Shown: positions 59,403 to 64,000 of the stretch, piece after piece
How the letters are laid out: every line of letters starts with the position of its first letter
How positions within the stretch are numbered: position 1 is the stretch's first letter
NCBI GenBank assembly: GCA_037893225.1
Contig: JAZGUH010000001.1
Span: forward strand, 744,001-808,000
Reading direction: 5' to 3'
From: Hippasteria phrygiana
Taxonomy: Eukaryota; Echinodermata; Asteroidea; Valvatida; Goniasteridae
DNA: 64,000 nt
The notes under the pieces: model-generated
Seen by the model: the letters and a program-made list of their open reading frames with translations, nothing else
What the model was told of the DNA's origin: nothing
The model's database searches: none
Made by a program: the position numbers and the translations under genes

Positions 59403-60510
59403 GATCCCGGATCCCGCCCCTGGATTTACGGATACGCAACTGATGAAACTTTAAATTGAACAGCAACCAACAGAACTTTCGAAACATTTTCTTTTTAATT
59501 ACGTCCATAAACCTCATGAGAAAAGGACCTGTTTACTCCAAGAGTACGGAAATGAACACAACAATTAACATCTTTGACTTGATTAACAAAACGTAACAAT
59601 AAAATGAGAGCCATACATTTCGAATGAAATAACATTCCCGTTTTCTTCTTTTTCTTTTCTAAAAAGCCTTAGTAGAAGAATATTCAAAAGAAATTATCAA
59701 CCTTTGAAATACTTCATTTTTTTGTTACACACAGCATCCAAGTTAAACGATTTGGGGGGGGGGGGGGAGTTAGCGGGAGGGAATATATGGTAGATGTATA
59801 TTTGACTGTCCGATTCTTCAAACTAGTTCGCGTTAACTAGGATACGTGAACTTGGATTCGTAAAATATTCAGTGGTTCTTGCGAAATGCGCATTTTCAAG
59901 AATATCGAAAATTATAGTTAAGCCAGCACTTGAAGAGAAATTACTGTTTAGCTTCAATATATTACAATAACCTCAATTTCTTCGCACTATTAACTGCACA
60001 ATATTTTTAAATGGATGTTTTTGATTAATGCCAAGCTTTTGAAATCCTAACATTTTAAAAGAGAAATTTAAAGAACAGCACGTTAAAATCCCCCCCCCCC
60101 CCCCCCCCCTGTTTATCATCAGAACAGAAAGTTGTATGTGAGGCTTTATGGAGAAAAACAAACATTATTTGAAATTTCCTCATGGAAAACCGATTGAATC
60201 CTCTTGTTTTTGACAAAGCAAAGGTAGGGCCCTCCGTCTGGTTCTTGACTGTGACTGCTTCACAGACAAGGGTGGATCGCCGGGAGAGGAGAGGGGAGGG
60301 GGGGGGGAGGGGGATTTGAATATCAAGAATGTACAAACATTGCAAATGGGGCATCTTTGTTTCAATCCTGAACACCCTTGTTTGTGTTCACACCCTACTG
60401 TGCCTCTCCTTTGTTTTGGCTAACTTGAGTCCACCACTGACCACATACAATAAAAGCTACGTTACTAAAGCCAAAATGCAAAACTCAACATGAGAATGCC
60501 AGATGCTATA

Positions 60511-60635
60511 CAGCCAAACCTGGATAATGCGGTCATCAAAGGGACCCAAGAAAAGTGACCAGAATAGACAGGTGGACCCACTGTGTAGGTTTGGTTGGGA
60601 CCATCACAAGCTGGCCACATTATGCAGGTTTGGCT
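60511..60635. mobile_element. 125-bp MITE with CAGCCAAACCTG ends
   Basis: CAGCCAAACCTGGATAATG at the left and CATTATGCAGGTTTGGCTG at the right, inverse with one mismatch. Flanks are TATA-like and not decisive. Confidence 0.75.
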
Positions 60636-61482
60636 GTTATAACAATCCCATTGAACTTTTTCAATTTGTCACCTAATTCTGTGAATGGGTGGAAAGGGAA
60701 CACTGGGAGACTTGCTGTCAAAATGTAAAAATGTGACCTCAACTTCCGATCGAATATATACATTGCTACTGGGTAAAGACTAACTACGGGGTCTGTAGCC
60801 AGACTAGTCTGTGCCTGGTGCCTAGACAATCACATACAAATTACTGTGAAGTCGTGAGACTTCGGGCTAGTTACATATACAATTGCACTGACATGTAGCC
60901 CCCTTCGGGGATAATTGGGTTCATTTTGCAATGTGTACTGTCCCTCTTTGCAGAGACTACATGATGTAACATCTACCTGATGGTTTTTATTATCAATTCC
61001 CATTCAGATCTATTTTACACGAGAAAAGGAAAATTCACATGTAATGTATATACTACAACACCAACGTAAATACCCAGGAAATCAAAATCAGTACAAAAAT
61101 ACAGCTGTGCATTTTGTGAAAATGGCTACAAAAGATGACTGTGTGGACTAGTCAAAGAACTTCACATTAAACCGGGTCTGCCGACACTTTTGCACAACTG
61201 CAACAAGTTTGTGAAACCCCCATCAAAGATATACATGCGTTACTACGAAATGAAAATCTGTACATGGAATTAGGAGCATCTAGTTTTATTTCAGTGAACC
61301 GATTTGTTGATTTAATATCAGTACATAATTACTCATGATTTGCAAATTTGTCTTTACAGTAAAGTTTTGTGAATCCTTGTTCGAGTGCATGAAGGTCATG
61401 CTTTCCTATATTCATGTAAATGACCAGTAAATGTTCAGTCTTTATGTAACAGGTGTACAGTGCATATTTAGATATGACATTG
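60636..61482. other. Intergenic, no gene seen
   Basis: Unique-looking AT-rich sequence without coding frames or recognised repeats. Confidence 0.4.
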
Positions 61483-61992
61483 TAGGGCTGTCCCGAATAT
61501 ACCGAATATTCGATATTCGATCGTCAACCGAATATTCGAATACCTTTTTGCCGGTTCGAATATTCGAAAAAAATATATGCACGTACAGATATGACTCTGA
61601 AGTTATTTTAATAGAAAAGTGGCGCATTTTTTTCAACTAACTTTTTTGGACGGAGGTTTATTTATTCCCATCCGTAAATTCCTTGACACATATAAAATAA
61701 TTACTGCAAAAACGCAGGCTGGAGTTGGGATTCTTGTTATCAGAATACCGTAATGATAATTGATACAACAGGCACATACATGTATGCAAAAGAATGCCGA
61801 TCGAACGGTTTATATTATCGATCGCCGCACGTAAAACACCAGCGTGTTTTGCATGCAACTTTTCACTGACACGGTATGCAGTTGCAGCTGATGCGTGAAA
61901 AACCTGATTGACGAGTATCGAATATTCAAATATTCGGTCAAACTCAGTTTCGAATAATCAAATACTAAATTATTCGAAAATGAACAGCCCTG
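61483..61992. mobile_element. hAT-like MITE, TAGGGCTG family, copy 4, reverse orientation
   Basis: TAGGGCTGTCCCGAAT to GAACAGCCCTG. Flanks TGACATTG and TGGCATTG match at 7 of 8. The interior is nearly the reverse complement of 22547-23046, so these two are the closest pair of the family. Confidence 0.88.
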
Positions 61993-62956
61993 TGGCATTG
62001 TTGCCATCAAACCTACATGGCCAGGTACTAATGCAATGCCACATGCGGTATACCTACATGTTATGGTTGCCTGTGGATTCATCAATGTACTATAAGTAGT
62101 GCTGGGATATAAATCCGGATTTTTTGACATTTGGTTTTAATTCCACGATTCAGTTTTGATTTTGGAAACCGGATATTTGAAAGCAACCTTACAAAAATTA
62201 AGCCTTCCTTTTTTGTGTGACACAGGCTAAAGAAAACAACTAGAACAATTTGCTCCAGTGTCTCTGATTGTAACTGCATTCACTCACTAGTGGTCTTCTT
62301 GGTATATGAATAGCCTGCCCATCCATTTTTAAACATTACAGCTCCTTTACCAGATAACCGGAAGGGAACCAGATAACCGGATGGGAACCAGATAACTGTT
62401 ATCCGGTTTGAATAAAATTAGGATAACTGGATTTTGAAATCTCCGCTTTCTCCAACCACTACTTGTAGGCATTTTCTTTTTACAATTTTGTAATCTCCCT
62501 TTTTAAATAATGAGAAATACATGCTATGCATTAACAGGAATGGTAGCCACCAGGAGGGCACAGCACCTTAAATTTGTCAGGTAAGTAGCACAAAAAGAAA
62601 GGATCAGAAAAATTGATTCATTGCCCGTCATCACTTTTCCAATGTGTTCAAACAGCAAAGAATTTGTCCTTAAAACACCTGCCTGAGCTTTGGCACTCAA
62701 GTAAACAACTTGTCACAGTGCTGATTTCAGTACCTTTCATAACTGTCTTGTTTGTTCAGTCATCAATGGCAATGACATAATGAACCTTATATTGAAATAC
62801 ATGGGGCTATTATGTTTTTTGAACAAAATGGAGTCAAACCATTCCAGCAAACTTATGCTTGCTTCGTCAATAACAAGAATAGACCGATTTACTAATCACA
62901 GCCCCTTGACATGCTGACCAATCACAGCCATGTTTACAAATAAAAGGGCAACAAAA

Positions 62957-63230
62957 GTGACGGACATGTGACAGGACATGTGACAGGACATGTGACAGGA
63001 CATGTGACAGGACATGTGACAGGACATGTGACAGGACATGTGACAGGACATGTGACAGGACATGTGACGGAAAATGTGACGGAAAATGTGACGGAAAATG
63101 TGACGGGACATGTGATTGGGACATGTGACGGGACATGTGATTGGGACATGTGATTGGGACATGTGATTGGGACATGTGATTGGGACATGTGACGGGACAT
63201 GTGACGGGACATGTGACGGGACATGTGACA
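62957..63230. repeat. 12/13-bp minisatellite with ordered variant blocks
   Basis: From 62968: eight copies of GTGACAGGACAT, three of GTGACGGAAAAT, then GTGACGGGACAT mixed with the 13-bp GTGATTGGGACAT (five copies), ending in three GTGACGGGACAT. The variants are grouped, not random. The VTGH/SHVPSHV readings are repeat artefacts. Confidence 0.95.
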
Positions 63231-63802
63231 GGTGCAGCTGTGATTGGTCAATATATCATGGGGCAGTGCCTAATGGACGGTTCCATCAGTGTGGCGCAAG
63301 GTTCTGGTAACATCCCTGACAACCACTGATTAAAGATGAGGCTTTAGAATAGTGCTTACTGCAACACCAAGATTAGGTTTTCCATTTAGAATTAATTGAT
63401 CCTTAAAGCAGAAATGTAATTTACTCAGTATACAAAACTCACTAAACCTCAAAGACTTACAAACCCATTCTTTAAAATCCCTCAACAATTCCAGTATGTC
63501 CAATCTGACATTCCAGCCTGGATGAGTATAATTAAGAAAAACAACTATTAATATTCACCCTTTCATCTGACGTTAATTAAACGGGGGGAAAAACAATTCA
63601 CACATATACACCAAGAAGAATGCTAATTGCCGATAGTCCTACTCAACAAGCCAGAACAACCAACTCTTTTGTTTTGTACGAACAGGGAACAACTTATCTG
63701 GAGCAATAATACCACAACTTTGGAAGATTTTGAGCAGGCATAGTTCTAAGGAGGTGTGGGGGGGGGGGGGGGGGGGGGAGGGCAATGGGGGCTAGAAGGC
63801 CA
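63231..63802. other. Intergenic, no gene seen
   Basis: Contains a G run at about 63758-63778. Nothing else recognised. Confidence 0.4.
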
Positions 63803-64000
63803 GGGGAGTCAGATTGGCCTAGTGGTACCTTTCCTCGCCTTCCACCACTGTGACCCCAGTTCGAATCCTGCCTGGGACCACATGCTGATTGGGTTTTCAG
63901 TCTACCTAATTCCGTGTTTTTTTTCTCCAGAATTATTCTCCGGGGTTTTCCTCCGTCTAAAACTGTAATTTCCTTCAACTTCTACCAAAGGACCCCACTG
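63803..64000 (+). mobile_element. tRNA-derived SINE, cut by the window end
   Basis: Head GGGGAGTCAGATTGGCC, box B CAGTTCGAATCC, body TTTTCAGTCTACC and TTCTCCGGGGTTTTCCTCC. Same family as 31757-32019 in the other orientation. Confidence 0.8.

Noticed and set aside
62867..63251. Repetitive SHVPSHV and VTGHVTGH frames
   Set aside because: Minisatellite readings without start context or neighbours.

Overview
This is a window of an animal nuclear genome. The genes are split by spliceosomal GT-AG introns, the sequence is AT-rich, and the space between exons is packed with short non-autonomous DNA transposons, tRNA-derived SINEs and satellites. The protein families, an invertebrate-type CREBZF and a very conserved CUL1, and the repeat character suggest an invertebrate deuterostome. 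An echinoderm is my best guess, but the sequence alone does not prove it.

Gene content is low. (1) Minus strand 9568-10533: an intronless bZIP factor of the CREBZF/Zhangfei type, 321 aa, with a DHTY HCF-1-binding motif. (2) Minus strand 44042 down to 19685: a complete cullin-1 gene that I reconstructed from 19 coding exons. All splice phases agree and the product is 770 aa. It is the scaffold of SCF ubiquitin ligases and takes up 24 kb. (3) Minus strand 54177-53053: an intronless, divergent forkhead factor of 374 aa, with a TATA box about 100 bp upstream. (4) Plus strand 48812-48883: a tRNA-Gln(TTG) gene followed by a T-run terminator. (5) Minus strand 8760-6309: three phase-compatible exon candidates of a gene I cannot name. 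(6) A possible decayed coding fragment near 4.5 kb.

The rest is mobile DNA. Several families can be defined from copies inside the window. Two hAT-type families have several copies each with 8-bp target duplications: TAGGGCTG termini (four copies) and CAGGGCTGTAGTC termini (three copies). A single CAGTGGCGTAACT element also has a perfect 8-bp duplication. TTAA-bounded (piggyBac-like) elements fall into at least three sequence families, and one is inserted inside another. There are also foldback elements, a LINE 3' tail, several tRNA-headed SINEs, a 20-copy 10-bp satellite and a 12/13-bp minisatellite with ordered variants. Many of these sit in CUL1 introns, one of them 68 bp from an exon.

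Layout: 1-6 kb repeats and unique sequence; 6.3-10.6 kb putative gene and CREBZF with promoter; 10.9-19.6 kb repeats; 19.7-44.0 kb CUL1; 44-53 kb repeats and tRNA-Gln; 53.0-54.3 kb forkhead gene; 54.3-64 kb repeats. I found no bacterial-type operon, CRISPR array or viral gene. CUL1, CREBZF and the forkhead gene have no evident functional link beyond lying close together.
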